The position numbers and the translations under genes are program-made. Of a DNA stretch of 30,037 bases, positions 1 through 7,546 are shown piece by piece; the stretch's first letter is position 1, and each line of letters starts with the position of its first letter. This stretch comes from a virus, in IMG/VR virus record IMGVR_UViG_3300046660_000420, positions 1-30,037 of that record, one strand, 5' to 3'. The notes under the pieces are model-generated. The model was not told where the DNA came from. It did no database searches and worked only from the letters and a program-made list of their open reading frames with translations.

Positions 1-809
1 AGGACGACGAGGGACAGCTCTCGAAGGACCTCTTCAGGAAGATGATACTGAACACGATCCGGAAGAACGTGTCAAAGTTCCGCTCCGACTACGGTCGAGA
101 CGTGGTGATCGCGTGTGACACCTACGCCAGCTGGCGCAAGGACTACTTCCCCTACTACAAGGCCAACCGAAAGAAGGGCCGCGACGAGTCCGACCTCGAC
201 TGGCCCTTCATCTTCGAGTGCATGCGCGACCTGAAGGCCGAGCTGAAGGAGTACTTCCCCTACCGCGTCATCGAGGTGGACCGCGCCGAGGCCGACGACG
301 TCATAGGCACCCTCGCCCACGCGTACGGCGTTCCCCTCGGCAACGGCCGCGAGAAGGTCCTCATCCTGTCGGGAGACAAGGACTTCATCCAGCTCCAGAA
401 GTACAGCAACGTCCGCCAGTACAGCCCGGTCGGAATGAAGGTCGGCTTCATCACGAACAACGACCCCGAGGAGTACCTCCTGGAGCACGTGATCAAGGGC
501 GACAAGGGCGACGGCATCCCCAACGCGATGTCGGCCGACGAGACGTTCATCAAGCCCGGCGGGCGCAACATGACCCTCACCGCTAAGCGCATGGCAGGAC
601 TCAAGGACGCCGTTAAAGCCGGCACCTGCACCGAGGTCGGCTACTTCCGCAACGAGCTGCTGATCGACCTCTCGCGCACGCCCGAGACGATAAAGGCCGG
701 CATCATGGAGGCCTACGAGGCCCAGGCCGGCAAGACCCGACTTAAACTCCTTACCTACTTCACCAAGTACCGGCTCTCGAGCCTGGTCGAACAATTGAGC
801 GATTTTTGA
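1..809 (+). CDS. rnh: T4-type RNase H (5'-3' exonuclease), 5' end outside window
   Basis: The frame is open from the first bases of the window, so the gene starts upstream; the ATG at 42 is internal. The protein resembles T4 RNase H, a FLAP/5'-3' exonuclease of the FEN1/PIN superfamily that removes RNA primers from lagging-strand fragments. Visible landmarks are ACDTYASWRKDYFPYYK followed by NRKKGR (arch and first acidic cluster), EADDVIGTLA, LSGDKDFIQL and KGDKGDGIP, all matching the acidic metal-binding motifs and order of the T4 enzyme. The C-terminus ends SSLVEQLSDF, close in style to the T4 protein end. It leads a run of overlapping T4-superfamily genes; the next ATG overlaps its TGA stop. 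Confidence 0.9.
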   Translation, partial: DDEGQLSKDLFRKMILNTIRKNVSKFRSDYGRDVVIACDTYASWRKDYFPYYKANRKKGRDESDLDWPFIFECMRDLKAELKEYFPYRVIEVDRAEADDVIGTLAHAYGVPLGNGREKVLILSGDKDFIQLQKYSNVRQYSPVGMKVGFITNNDPEEYLLEHVIKGDKGDGIPNAMSADETFIKPGGRNMTLTAKRMAGLKDAVKAGTCTEVGYFRNELLIDLSRTPETIKAGIMEAYEAQAGKTRLKLLTYFTKYRLSSLVEQLSDF

Positions 810-1222
810 TGGCTACTCTACACGCATACTCCTACTTCAAGACCGTCGACGACCTGAAGACCCGCAAGGAGAAGATCGACTACCTCCGCGCGAACCGGAC
901 CGTAACGTTCGACACCCTCCTCAAGCTGACCTACGGCGAGTACAAGTTCGACCTGCCTGACACGCCGCCTCCGTACAAGCCGTCTGAGTTCGACGAGCAC
1001 AACAACATCTACCAGGAGATCAGGAAGATCGAGCGCACGTTCGTCGCCGGCGCCCTCCCGGGCTGGCCGCAGCACAAGCGCGAGGCGGCCTTCATCCAGA
1101 TCCTCGAGTACGTCGACAAGGACGACGCGAAGCTGCTGACGGGCATGATCGCCGGCAAGCTGCCGTTCAAGACCATCGACAAGAAGCTGGTCAAGGAAGC
1201 CCTCCCGGAGCTGTTCCTCTGA
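809..1222 (+). CDS. DUF6433 family phage protein
   Basis: A 137-residue soluble protein resembling the DUF6433 family, a small protein of unknown function carried next to replication genes in many T4-superfamily phages. Matching features are an N-terminal helical part (TRKEKIDYLRANRTVTFDTL), a Pro-rich middle (PDTPPPYKPSEFD), a FVAGALPGWPQHKREAAFIQILE segment and the C-terminal VKEALPELFL. A TTG at 806 is in frame, but the ATG at 809 shares its A with the RNase H stop TGA (807-809), the usual coupling in this phage, so 809 is preferred. The stop overlaps the next ATG by one base. Confidence 0.8.
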   Translation: MATLHAYSYFKTVDDLKTRKEKIDYLRANRTVTFDTLLKLTYGEYKFDLPDTPPPYKPSEFDEHNNIYQEIRKIERTFVAGALPGWPQHKREAAFIQILEYVDKDDAKLLTGMIAGKLPFKTIDKKLVKEALPELFL

Positions 1223-1458
1223 TGCCGACCTACACCTTCATGAACAGGGACGACGGCGTCGAGGTCACGCTCACGATGAAGATCGCCGAGCTCGATGCCT
1301 ACAAGCGCGACAACCCGAACATGACCCAGCTACTCAGCCCGACCCCTCTCGCTGACCCGACTCGCGTCGGCGTGAGGACCAAGCCGGACTCGGAGTTCCG
1401 AGACCTGCTGAAGACCGTAAAGAGCAAACATCGAGGCAACACCATCGACACCCATTGA
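1222..1458 (+). CDS. FmdB-like small phage protein
   Basis: A 78-residue protein starting MPTYTFMNRDDGVEVTLTMK, which resembles the short FmdB-like proteins found beside rnh, DUF6433 and phoH in T4-superfamily phages (MPTY start, a KIAELD segment, a short Pro-rich linker, then KPDSEFRDLLKTVKSKH near the C-terminus). True FmdB proteins carry a CxxC zinc ribbon; this copy has no cysteine, so zinc binding is not expected. Function is unknown. The ATG overlaps the preceding TGA by one base, indicating translational coupling. Confidence 0.72.
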   Translation: MPTYTFMNRDDGVEVTLTMKIAELDAYKRDNPNMTQLLSPTPLADPTRVGVRTKPDSEFRDLLKTVKSKHRGNTIDTH

Positions 1459-1500
1459 AGCCTCGTCTCTTCGTCATGACAAAACAAGACAGGAGACACC

Positions 1501-2280
1501 TTGCAGTCGAAGCCTTCCCGAAAAAAGAAACAAGAACAGGGGAACGTCGGAGAGAACATGAGCATGCCGCTCAAGAGTATCTCTCCGAAGACGACTAACC
1601 AAGAGAGGGCATTCCGGGACTACGGGCGTGCTAAGACACCGTTCCTACACGGGCTTCCCGGTACAGGCAAGACGTTCGTCGCGCTCTACCTCGCCCTTAA
1701 ATCTGTCCTGATCGACAAGACCCAGAAAAGGGTAGTGATCGTTAGGTCGGCGGTGCCCACCCGCGACATAGGCTTCCTCCCCGGTTCCGCCGGCGAGAAG
1801 ATGAGAAACTACGAGGCGCCTTACGCCGCTATCGCGACCAAGCTCTTTGAGCGCGGAGACGCGTACGAGGTGCTCAAGCAGAAGAAGCTGATCGAGTTCA
1901 TGCCGACCTCGTTCATACGCGGCCTGGACATTGAAGACGCCGTCATCGTCATCGATGAGGCACAGAACATGTCTTACCAGGAGATCAGGTCGGTGATCAC
2001 CCGCACCGGGCGGAACTCGAGGGTGGTCATCTGTGCAGACAGGGCACAGGACGACCTGACGTCGAAGCGGTTCAACGAGGAGTCGGGCATCGACAAGCTC
2101 ATGGGTGTCATGAAGAAGATGCCGTCCGTGTCGTTCACTGAGTTCGGCGTCGACGACATCGTGAGGAGTGACTTCATACGTGAATACATCATCGCCGAGT
2201 ACGACATTCGCCCAGCTGAAAGCGAAGAGCCAGCCCTCCCAGGTTTCATTAGAGAACCCGCGAGAGTTCGAGAGGACTGA
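1501..2280 (+). CDS. phoH: PhoH-like P-loop ATPase
   Basis: PhoH-family ATPase of the T4-superfamily type, 259 residues. Walker A is GLPGTGKT (about residues 51-58) and Walker B is VIVIDEAQN (about 148-156). Further family blocks are VIVRSAVPTRDIGFLPGSAG, APYAAIATKLFERGDAYE and DDIVRSDFIREYIIAEY. Its phage role is unsettled; PhoH proteins are linked to RNA metabolism or helicase activity. The chosen start is TTG at 1501: AGGAG lies five bases upstream at 1491-1495, and the resulting N-terminus (SRKKKQEQ, then LKSISPKTTNQ) has the basic lead-in seen in related proteins. ATG 1558 with GGAG at 1549 is an alternative. The 3' end overlaps the exonuclease gene by about 100 bases. Confidence 0.93.
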   Translation: MQSKPSRKKKQEQGNVGENMSMPLKSISPKTTNQERAFRDYGRAKTPFLHGLPGTGKTFVALYLALKSVLIDKTQKRVVIVRSAVPTRDIGFLPGSAGEKMRNYEAPYAAIATKLFERGDAYEVLKQKKLIEFMPTSFIRGLDIEDAVIVIDEAQNMSYQEIRSVITRTGRNSRVVICADRAQDDLTSKRFNEESGIDKLMGVMKKMPSVSFTEFGVDDIVRSDFIREYIIAEYDIRPAESEEPALPGFIREPARVRED

Positions 2281-2923
2281 CGTACTCTTCGAAGAAGTGA
2301 ACACCCGCGACATGCCTTACGGTCGCGGGTACGTGATCGGGGACGCGGTCTACCCTTCGGTGACCACCGTCCTCGGCTCACTCGACAACGCCGCGCTCGA
2401 TGAGTGGAAGAAGCGGGTCGGAGAGGAGGAGGCCGCCCGGGTCTCCAAGAGGGCGACCATCAAGGGGACAGCCGTGCACGAGATGTGCGAGCTCTACCTG
2501 AAGAACTCCCTGACCGACCTCTCGCCCTACCAGTTCATCGAGCGCGACTCCTTCCTCAAGCTGAAGCCGATCCTCGACGCCCGCGTGGGACTGATCTACG
2601 CGCAGGAGACTCCTCTCTTCACGAAGAGGCAGAAGATGGCCGGCCGAGTCGACCTCATAGCAGAGTTCGACGGCGTCCTCTCGATCGTCGACTTCAAGAC
2701 GTCGTCGCGGCCGAAGGAGAGGGACTGGATCAAGAAGTACTTCGTCCAGGAGACGGCGTACGCCATGATGCTCTACGAGATGAAGGGCATCGCGGTCCAC
2801 CAGATAGTCACGGTCATCACCGTGGACCACGACGAGCCCCAGGTGTTCGTGGAAAAGAGCGGCGACTACTACAACGACGTCATCGCCGCGCGTCGACAGT
2901 TCCGTCTAAAATTTGGAGTCTGA
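2180..2923 (+). CDS. Cas4/RecB-like PD-(D/E)XK exonuclease
   Basis: A phage exonuclease of the PD-(D/E)XK fold common in T4-superfamily phages, likely acting in DNA recombination or host DNA degradation. With the GTG start at 2180 (247 residues) the key residues are H100 in GTAVHEMCE, D158 in AGRVDLIAEFDG, D171 and K173 in SIVDFKTS, and a Q190-ETA-Y194 motif, the complete RecB-nuclease set. YPSVTTVLG and WKKRVGEEEAAR match the family N-terminal half. The start is uncertain. GTG 2180 has AGGAG 11 bases upstream and keeps FEEVNTRD, which aligns with relatives; GTG 2168 and GTG 2297 are alternatives. The 100-base overlap with phoH is unusual here, where overlaps are normally 1-20 bases. Confidence 0.88.
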   Translation: MNTSSPSTTFAQLKAKSQPSQVSLENPREFERTDVLFEEVNTRDMPYGRGYVIGDAVYPSVTTVLGSLDNAALDEWKKRVGEEEAARVSKRATIKGTAVHEMCELYLKNSLTDLSPYQFIERDSFLKLKPILDARVGLIYAQETPLFTKRQKMAGRVDLIAEFDGVLSIVDFKTSSRPKERDWIKKYFVQETAYAMMLYEMKGIAVHQIVTVITVDHDEPQVFVEKSGDYYNDVIAARRQFRLKFGV

Positions 2924-2924
2924 T

Positions 2925-3821
2925 ATGAACGACATGTTCGTGAGAGTGGTGGCCGACTCGGTGTCACCTGAGGGCCTGCGGCTCGTTACCATCCACGCCC
3001 ACTACCCGAGGATCATCCACGCCGAGCTCATGACGCACCGGGTGTTCAGCCGTAACGCGCGATCGTCTCGCGCAGTCCCGGTGGAGACGATGCTCCGAGA
3101 AGTCCAGACGGCGCCGTTCGTCCCGTGGCACTGGGGCAAGAACCAGCGCGGCATGCAGGCCTCGGAAGAATGCGACGCGAAGGTCGACGCGTTCATCAAC
3201 TCGCCGCTCATCCGCTCGACCGTCTCCCGCGAGGAGGCCTGGCTGAACGCTCGAGACGAGGCTCTCCGCTCAGCGCAGGCGTTCACGGAGGCGGGCTACC
3301 ACAAGCAGGTCGCCAACCGGCTGCTCGAGCCGTTCTCCTACATCGACACCCTCATCAGCTCGACCGAGTGGAACAACTTCTTCTTCCTGAGGGACCACGA
3401 GGCCGCCGAGCCGCACTTCCACGACCTCGCGGCCATGATCTTCGATGAGATGACGTGGTCTCGCTCTAAGGAGCTCAACACGGGCGAGTGGCACCTCCCG
3501 TACATCAGCCCAGACGAGGCGGGACTCCCCCTCGACGTCCAGCAGAAGCTCTCCGTGGCCCGCTGCGCACGCATCAGCTACAAGCCCTTCGATGGCGACG
3601 CGTCCATCGAGCGAGAGCTCGAGCGGTACGACCTCCTGGTGGGCTCGACTCCCCTGCACGCCTCGCCCGCCGAGCACCAGGCGACCCCCGACTACGTCAT
3701 CCGTGGGTTCCGCGGGAATGACCAGTGGGAAGACCGGTACGAGAACCCTGAGCTACACGGCAACTTCCGCGGCTGGGTCCAGTACCGAAAAACGTTGAAG
3801 GACGAGAACGTTCCTGGTTGA
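2925..3821 (+). CDS. thyX: flavin-dependent thymidylate synthase ThyX
   Basis: ThyX makes dTMP from dUMP using FAD, NADPH and methylene-tetrahydrofolate. The 298-residue protein carries the ThyX signature in the form THRVFSRNARSSR (about residues 37-49), against the canonical RHRxxSxNExSxR: the first Arg is Thr and the Glu is Ala, as in some phage enzymes. LRLVTIHAHYPRIIHAELMTHR and the later KQVANRLLEPFSYIDTLIS segment also fit. The ATG at 2925 is preferred over 2913 because GGAG (2915-2918) sits six bases upstream. Its stop TGA (3819-3821) lies inside the -35 TTGACA of the next promoter. Together with RNase H and the exonuclease it supports phage DNA synthesis. Confidence 0.95.
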   Translation: MNDMFVRVVADSVSPEGLRLVTIHAHYPRIIHAELMTHRVFSRNARSSRAVPVETMLREVQTAPFVPWHWGKNQRGMQASEECDAKVDAFINSPLIRSTVSREEAWLNARDEALRSAQAFTEAGYHKQVANRLLEPFSYIDTLISSTEWNNFFFLRDHEAAEPHFHDLAAMIFDEMTWSRSKELNTGEWHLPYISPDEAGLPLDVQQKLSVARCARISYKPFDGDASIERELERYDLLVGSTPLHASPAEHQATPDYVIRGFRGNDQWEDRYENPELHGNFRGWVQYRKTLKDENVPG

Positions 3822-3846
3822 CAAAACTTTAAGATGGTGATATACT
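3818..3846 (+). promoter_or_regulatory. sigma70 promoter, -35 overlaps thyX stop
   Basis: TTGACA at 3818-3823, 17 bp, TATACT at 3841-3846 with an extended -10 TG at 3838-3839. The thyX stop codon TGA is part of the -35 box. Around the -10 there is a 5-9-5 inverted repeat (TGATA at 3838-3842, TATCA at 3852-3856) that could bind a regulator, although arms this short may be chance. It should drive the small genes from 3876. Confidence 0.88.
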
Positions 3847-3875
3847 GTCACTATCATAAAGGAAGGAAACCACAA

Positions 3876-4115
3876 ATGATCGACTACGACCGTCTCCTCG
3901 AAGGAAAACAGAACCGCCGGATGGCTAACGAGAGCCGGTTCCTCGACCGTCTGGACCGCCTCGAGCGGAAGATCGAGAAGGAATGCCTCATCGGAGAACT
4001 CTGCCGGGAAGGCAAGGCCGTCTACTACTTCTGGCCGGCGGGCGGCAAGTACTTCGAGAACTCCAACTACATGGTCGTCGTGGACCACATCATCAAGAAG
4101 GGGTACGTGCGATGA
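3876..4115 (+). CDS. hypothetical 79-residue protein
   Basis: First gene after the strong promoter at 3818. The ATG at 3876 follows AGGAAGG (3860-3866). The N-terminal half is highly charged and helical (NESRFLDRLDRLERKIEKECL), the second half is aromatic (KAVYYFWPAGGKYFENSNYMVVVDHIIKKG). No family recognised; no membrane segment. An upstream in-frame ATG at 3834 lies inside the promoter and is not plausible. The stop overlaps the next ATG by four bases. Confidence 0.75.
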   Translation: MIDYDRLLEGKQNRRMANESRFLDRLDRLERKIEKECLIGELCREGKAVYYFWPAGGKYFENSNYMVVVDHIIKKGYVR

Positions 4116-4336
4116 GCAAGGAACCTAAGTCGCTCGACGAGCTGATGGGCGAGTACGACGCCGAGCGCATCGCAGAGATCGAGCGCTGGGAGAAGGAAAA
4201 GCCGGCATGGGTCAAGGAAAAGATCGAGGCCGAGAAAAAGCGGGACATCGAGCTCGGCATCCGAGACGCCGATGGCTACCTCATCGTCCCCGATGAGACC
4301 GACGACGAAGAAGACGAGGAGGAAGAGAGCGAGTAG
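4112..4336 (+). CDS. hypothetical acidic 74-residue protein
   Basis: ATGA overlap with the preceding stop (4112-4115). The protein is strongly charged: a central Lys/Glu-rich helix (WEKEKPAWVKEKIEAEKKRDIE) and an extremely acidic tail (DETDDEEDEEEESE). Such acidic tails occur in phage DNA-mimic or chaperone-like proteins, but nothing here supports a specific role. No family recognised. Confidence 0.7.
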   Translation: MSKEPKSLDELMGEYDAERIAEIERWEKEKPAWVKEKIEAEKKRDIELGIRDADGYLIVPDETDDEEDEEEESE

Positions 4337-4377
4337 CTCTCTTTTCTCAACAATCAAACCACACGAGAGGCACTAGC

Positions 4378-4530
4378 ATGCGTTACGGGACTGCCAAGAC
4401 GATCATCAAGGACACCGCCTCTTACACGCACACGGAAGTGAGGGAGGCCATCCTGGCCGTCCTCTCGGCCCGCGTCGCGGCCCCGCTCGACACCAAGCTC
4501 GCGCGGAAACTCTATGAAGAATTCTATTGA
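4378..4530 (+). CDS. small hypothetical protein, 50 residues
   Basis: Short gene with GAGAGG about eight bases before the ATG at 4378. The product MRYGTAKTIIKDTASYTHTE continues into a helix (VREAILAVLSARVAAPLDTK) and ends KLYEEFY. Codon use resembles neighbours. Its TGA stop (4528-4530) lies inside the TTGACA of the next promoter, the same arrangement as thyX, which supports it being a real gene. No family recognised. Confidence 0.6.
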   Translation: MRYGTAKTIIKDTASYTHTEVREAILAVLSARVAAPLDTKLARKLYEEFY

Positions 4531-4555
4531 CATTTCTCAATTCTCGTGGTACTAT
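4527..4555 (+). promoter_or_regulatory. promoter of the NAD+ salvage operon
   Basis: TTGACA at 4527-4532, 17 bp, TACTAT at 4550-4555 preceded by TGG (extended -10 form). The -35 overlaps the stop codon of the upstream 50-residue gene. A TCTCGT/ACGAGA inverted pair (4542-4547 and 4568-4573) and TGGT/ACCA arms flank the -10. The predicted transcript starts near 4562, giving an 85-base leader before nadM. Confidence 0.82.
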
Positions 4556-4598
4556 CGCACCATAAATACGAGATAGGGTCGCTACTCAATAGGCGCGC

Positions 4599-4620
4599 CG
4601 GGAGCCACGGTAAGCTCCCG
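4599..4620 (+). promoter_or_regulatory. leader hairpin upstream of nadM
   Basis: A perfect 7-bp stem (CGGGAGC / GCTCCCG) with an 8-base loop CACGGTAA in the 5' leader, next to a GGCGCGCC palindrome at 4592-4599. No U-run follows, so it is not an intrinsic terminator. It lies 13 bases before the ribosome binding site AGAGGAG (4634-4640) and could modulate translation or mRNA stability. No known NAD+ riboswitch consensus is recognised. Confidence 0.5.
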
Positions 4621-4646
4621 CAACATCGTACGTAGAGGAGTTTTAC

Positions 4647-5714
4647 GTGATCAGCTATGACTACGCCGTGTTCATCGGCCGTTTTTCCCCGTTTCACCTC
4701 GGACACCTCAGGGTCATCGAGAAAGCCCTGACCGTCTCAGACTACGTCATAGTAGTCGTCGGCTCGGCCAACCGCCCCAGGAACACACGGGTCCCCTTCA
4801 CCTTCGCCGAGAGGCGCGACATCATCCTGGCATCGCTCCCCGAAGTGGACCGCGGCCGGGTCATCGTCACTTCCTGCAACGACTACCGGTACAACGACAC
4901 TCGCTGGATCGCGGGCGTGCAGCACGCCGTGAGCGAGGCCATCGCCCAGCACTCCAACGTGGCCGTCTTCACGAACAACACGTTCAAGGACTTCAACCAC
5001 AAGGTCGCCCTCGCCGGGATGTACAAGGACGGCACGAGCTACTACCTCAACAGCTTCCCGCAGTGGGACAACTCGATCGCGGTGCGACCTGAGGAGGTGG
5101 ACGAGCAGATCCTCTCCTCCACGAACATCCGCAAGAAGGTGTTCGCCGGTGAAGTCGGCTACGACCACGAGATGGTCCTCGCGGGACGGCTGCTCATGGA
5201 GGACATGATCACGCACGACCGTTCCGAGTTCGACCGGCTCTTCGCAGACTGGGCCTACGAGCAGAAGTACGAAGCGGTCTACGGCAAGGGTCCTCACGTC
5301 ACGGTCGACGCCTGCGTCGTCCAGGCCGGCCACGTCCTCCTCATCGAGCGCGGGCGCGAGTACGGTCGAGGTCTCCTGGCGCTACCCGGAGGTTTCTTGA
5401 ACCGACGCGAGAAGGTCACCGACGGCGTCATCCGTGAGCTCCGCGAGGAGACGCGGCTGAAAGTGCCCGAGAAGGTGCTGCGCGGGTCCATCACGAAGCG
5501 AGAGGTCTACGACGACCCCTACCGCTCCAACCGCTCCCACATCATCACCCACGCCCACCTCTTCGAGCTGAGCAACGTCGGTGAGCTGCCGAAGGTCGTC
5601 GGCTCGGACGACGCCGCGAAGGCTCACTGGTACCCGATCAGCCTGGTCCAGAACATGGAGCACTATTTCTTTGAGGATCACTGGGACGTCATCGCCGACC
5701 TGCTCGGCTTCTGA
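4647..5714 (+). CDS. nadM: bifunctional NMN adenylyltransferase / Nudix hydrolase
   Basis: Makes NAD+ from NMN and ATP; the C-terminal Nudix domain probably hydrolyses ADP-ribose or a related dinucleotide. N-terminal nucleotidyltransferase domain (about residues 1-190): GRFSPFHLGH at 11-20 and SSTNIRKK at 157-164. C-terminal Nudix domain (about 215-355): box G249-x5-E255-x7-R263-E264...E267-E268, in which the usual Gly two residues after EE is Arg270. Start GTG at 4647 with AGAGGAG six bases upstream. The 355-residue length matches bifunctional NadM-Nudix proteins. With NAMPT two genes downstream it forms a complete nicotinamide-to-NAD+ route, as in the phage NAD+ reconstitution pathway type 2 (NARP2) that counters NAD+-depleting defences. 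Confidence 0.94.
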   Translation: MISYDYAVFIGRFSPFHLGHLRVIEKALTVSDYVIVVVGSANRPRNTRVPFTFAERRDIILASLPEVDRGRVIVTSCNDYRYNDTRWIAGVQHAVSEAIAQHSNVAVFTNNTFKDFNHKVALAGMYKDGTSYYLNSFPQWDNSIAVRPEEVDEQILSSTNIRKKVFAGEVGYDHEMVLAGRLLMEDMITHDRSEFDRLFADWAYEQKYEAVYGKGPHVTVDACVVQAGHVLLIERGREYGRGLLALPGGFLNRREKVTDGVIRELREETRLKVPEKVLRGSITKREVYDDPYRSNRSHIITHAHLFELSNVGELPKVVGSDDAAKAHWYPISLVQNMEHYFFEDHWDVIADLLGF

Positions 5715-5726
5715 GGACACTACATC

Positions 5727-6056
5727 ATGAAAAAGAATGAAGCGCGAGAGACGCATGACCAACTCATGCGCCACTACTCGAAGACGATCAAGGTGCACAG
5801 GAAGCAGACGGTCGTGATGTGCGACTTGTGTAAGGGCACTGGACGCTACTACAAGGAAGAACTGACAGACTACCATCGCGGCGAGTACGACTCGATACGG
5901 TACGACTGCAAGAAGTGCAATTCCGGTGGCCGCCTGATCGTGGAAGAGGTCACGATCAGCATGGGCCCGTACACCAAGAAGTCGGAGAAGCCGTTCGATG
6001 ATTTTCCCGACGAAGAACCAGATTTCTACAACATCCCCTACACCCTAGCAGAATAG
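5727..6056 (+). CDS. DnaJ-type zinc-finger protein between nadM and nampt
   Basis: A 109-residue protein with C32-DL-C35-KGTGR and C61-KK-C64-NSGGR, the CxxCxGxG style of the DnaJ central zinc domain but with only two half-sites, so probably one zinc. No J-domain is present. The C-terminus is acidic and Pro-rich. It sits 12 bases after nadM and 12 bases before nampt, so it is cotranscribed with both. Whether it has a role in NAD+ salvage, for example as a folding or assembly factor, is inference only. Small zinc proteins of this kind are common in phages without known function. Confidence 0.78.
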   Translation: MKKNEARETHDQLMRHYSKTIKVHRKQTVVMCDLCKGTGRYYKEELTDYHRGEYDSIRYDCKKCNSGGRLIVEEVTISMGPYTKKSEKPFDDFPDEEPDFYNIPYTLAE

Positions 6057-6068
6057 AAGGAGTTTCAA

Positions 6069-7520
6069 ATGCTGCTCAACAGAAACGTTATCTCGGCGAG
6101 CGACTGCTACAAGTTCTCGCACCCGTTCGTCATCTCTCGGTCGGTCGACGGCCTCACCTCGTACATCGAGGCCCGCCACGGCTGGGCCGAGGAGATCGTC
6201 TTCTTCGGTCTCCAGGCGTACGTCCGCGAGTACCTCTCGAAGCCGATCACCGTCGAGGACATCGACCGCGAGGAGCGCAAGGCCAAGTCCGCCATGATCC
6301 CGTTCCCACGCGAGATGTGGGAGCACGTCGTCACGCACTACAACGGCTTCCTGCCGATCACGATCCAGGCGCTGCCCGAGGGCACACCCGTGAAGCACGG
6401 CGTCCCGGTGGTCCAGGTCACCTCGCACGACAAGAAGTACCCCGGCCTCATCAGCGTGATCGAGACATCGCTGCTCCGCGCCGTCTGGTACCCGTCGTCG
6501 GTCGCGACGCTCTCGCGTGAGATCAAGAAGAACCTCAAGGTCTTCATCGAGCTCAACTCTGACCTCGACCCCGACGTGCTGCTCCCCACGATGCTCAACG
6601 ACTTCGGCGCCCGAGGAGTCTCGAGCGGTGAGTCGGCCGCGCTCGGAGGTCTGGCGCACGCGGTCAACTTCATCGGCTCCGACACGTTCGAGGCGATCGA
6701 CGCGGCGGTCCTCTACTACGACCACAACCTCGATCGAGACGGCCCGGTCATCGTGTCGGTGCCGGCCACGGAGCACTCCGTCACCACCATCAACGGCCCG
6801 GAGGGCGAGTCGAAGTTCATCGGCGCCACGATCGAGACCTTCACGGGCATGGGCTTCCCGATCATATCCCTGGTCGCCGACAGCTACGACCTCGACAACT
6901 TCGTGACGAACATCGTCGGCCGCGACAACCACGCTGCGATCACGGACCGCAACGGGTTCATCGTGGTGCGCCCCGACAGCGGAGAGCCCACCCAGATCGT
7001 CCCGCGCGTGCTCAATCTCCTCTGGGAGAAGTTCGGCGGCACGATCAACTCGAAGGGCTACAGGGTGCTCAACGCCAAGGTGCGCGTGATCCAGGGCGAC
7101 GGCGTCAACTACGACTCCATCAATGAGATCCTCATCGCGGTCGGCGACGCCGACTTCAGCTGTGAGAACATCGTGTTCGGCATGGGCGGCAAGCTGCTCC
7201 AGGGCGTGATGCGCGACGACCAGTCCTGGGCGATGAAGACCAACGCGGTCCACTACCGTCCCGGCGAGGTCGCGGGCCACGTGAACTGGGTGGACGTCCA
7301 GAAGAAGCCGAAGACCGACCCATCTAAGGCGTCCAAGGCCGGCCGCCAGGCAGTCGTCTACTTCGACGGGACGTACCACTCGATGCGGGAGGACGACCTC
7401 AAGCTGGCGAACGCCGTCGGCCACCACGGCGCCCACAACTACCTCGAGCGGGTGTGGGAGGCAGGCAAGGTCCTGCGCACGACGACCTTCAAGGAGGTCC
7501 GGGAGCGCGCCGCGATCTGA
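6069..7520 (+). CDS. nadV: nicotinamide phosphoribosyltransferase (NAMPT/NadV)
   Basis: Transfers phosphoribose from PRPP to nicotinamide to give NMN, the first step of the salvage route completed by the adjacent NadM. The 483-residue length is typical. Active-site blocks match NAMPT: FGARGVSS with R182, GSDTF with D205 (nicotinamide specificity), VPATEHS with H236, LVADSYD with D271, VRPDSGEP with R301 and D303, IQGDGV at 341-346 and FGMGGKLLQ at 370-378. All residues I would expect to be catalytic are intact. GAAGGAG at 6056-6062 precedes the ATG. A terminator follows at 7547, so this ends the NAD+ operon. In phages this pair restores NAD+ consumed by defence systems such as Thoeris or SIR2-type NADases. 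Confidence 0.96.
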   Translation: MLLNRNVISASDCYKFSHPFVISRSVDGLTSYIEARHGWAEEIVFFGLQAYVREYLSKPITVEDIDREERKAKSAMIPFPREMWEHVVTHYNGFLPITIQALPEGTPVKHGVPVVQVTSHDKKYPGLISVIETSLLRAVWYPSSVATLSREIKKNLKVFIELNSDLDPDVLLPTMLNDFGARGVSSGESAALGGLAHAVNFIGSDTFEAIDAAVLYYDHNLDRDGPVIVSVPATEHSVTTINGPEGESKFIGATIETFTGMGFPIISLVADSYDLDNFVTNIVGRDNHAAITDRNGFIVVRPDSGEPTQIVPRVLNLLWEKFGGTINSKGYRVLNAKVRVIQGDGVNYDSINEILIAVGDADFSCENIVFGMGGKLLQGVMRDDQSWAMKTNAVHYRPGEVAGHVNWVDVQKKPKTDPSKASKAGRQAVVYFDGTYHSMREDDLKLANAVGHHGAHNYLERVWEAGKVLRTTTFKEVRERAAI

Positions 7521-7546
7521 ACCGGCTTCACTAACGACGTTTAAGG

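Noticed and set aside
1476-1600. 40-codon frame starting at ATG 1476 ahead of phoH
   Set aside because: Out of frame with phoH, without a good ribosome site, and the AGGAG at 1491 serves the TTG at 1501 instead.
4599-4620. nadM leader hairpin as an intrinsic terminator
   Set aside because: No U-run follows the stem; it lies just upstream of a ribosome binding site.
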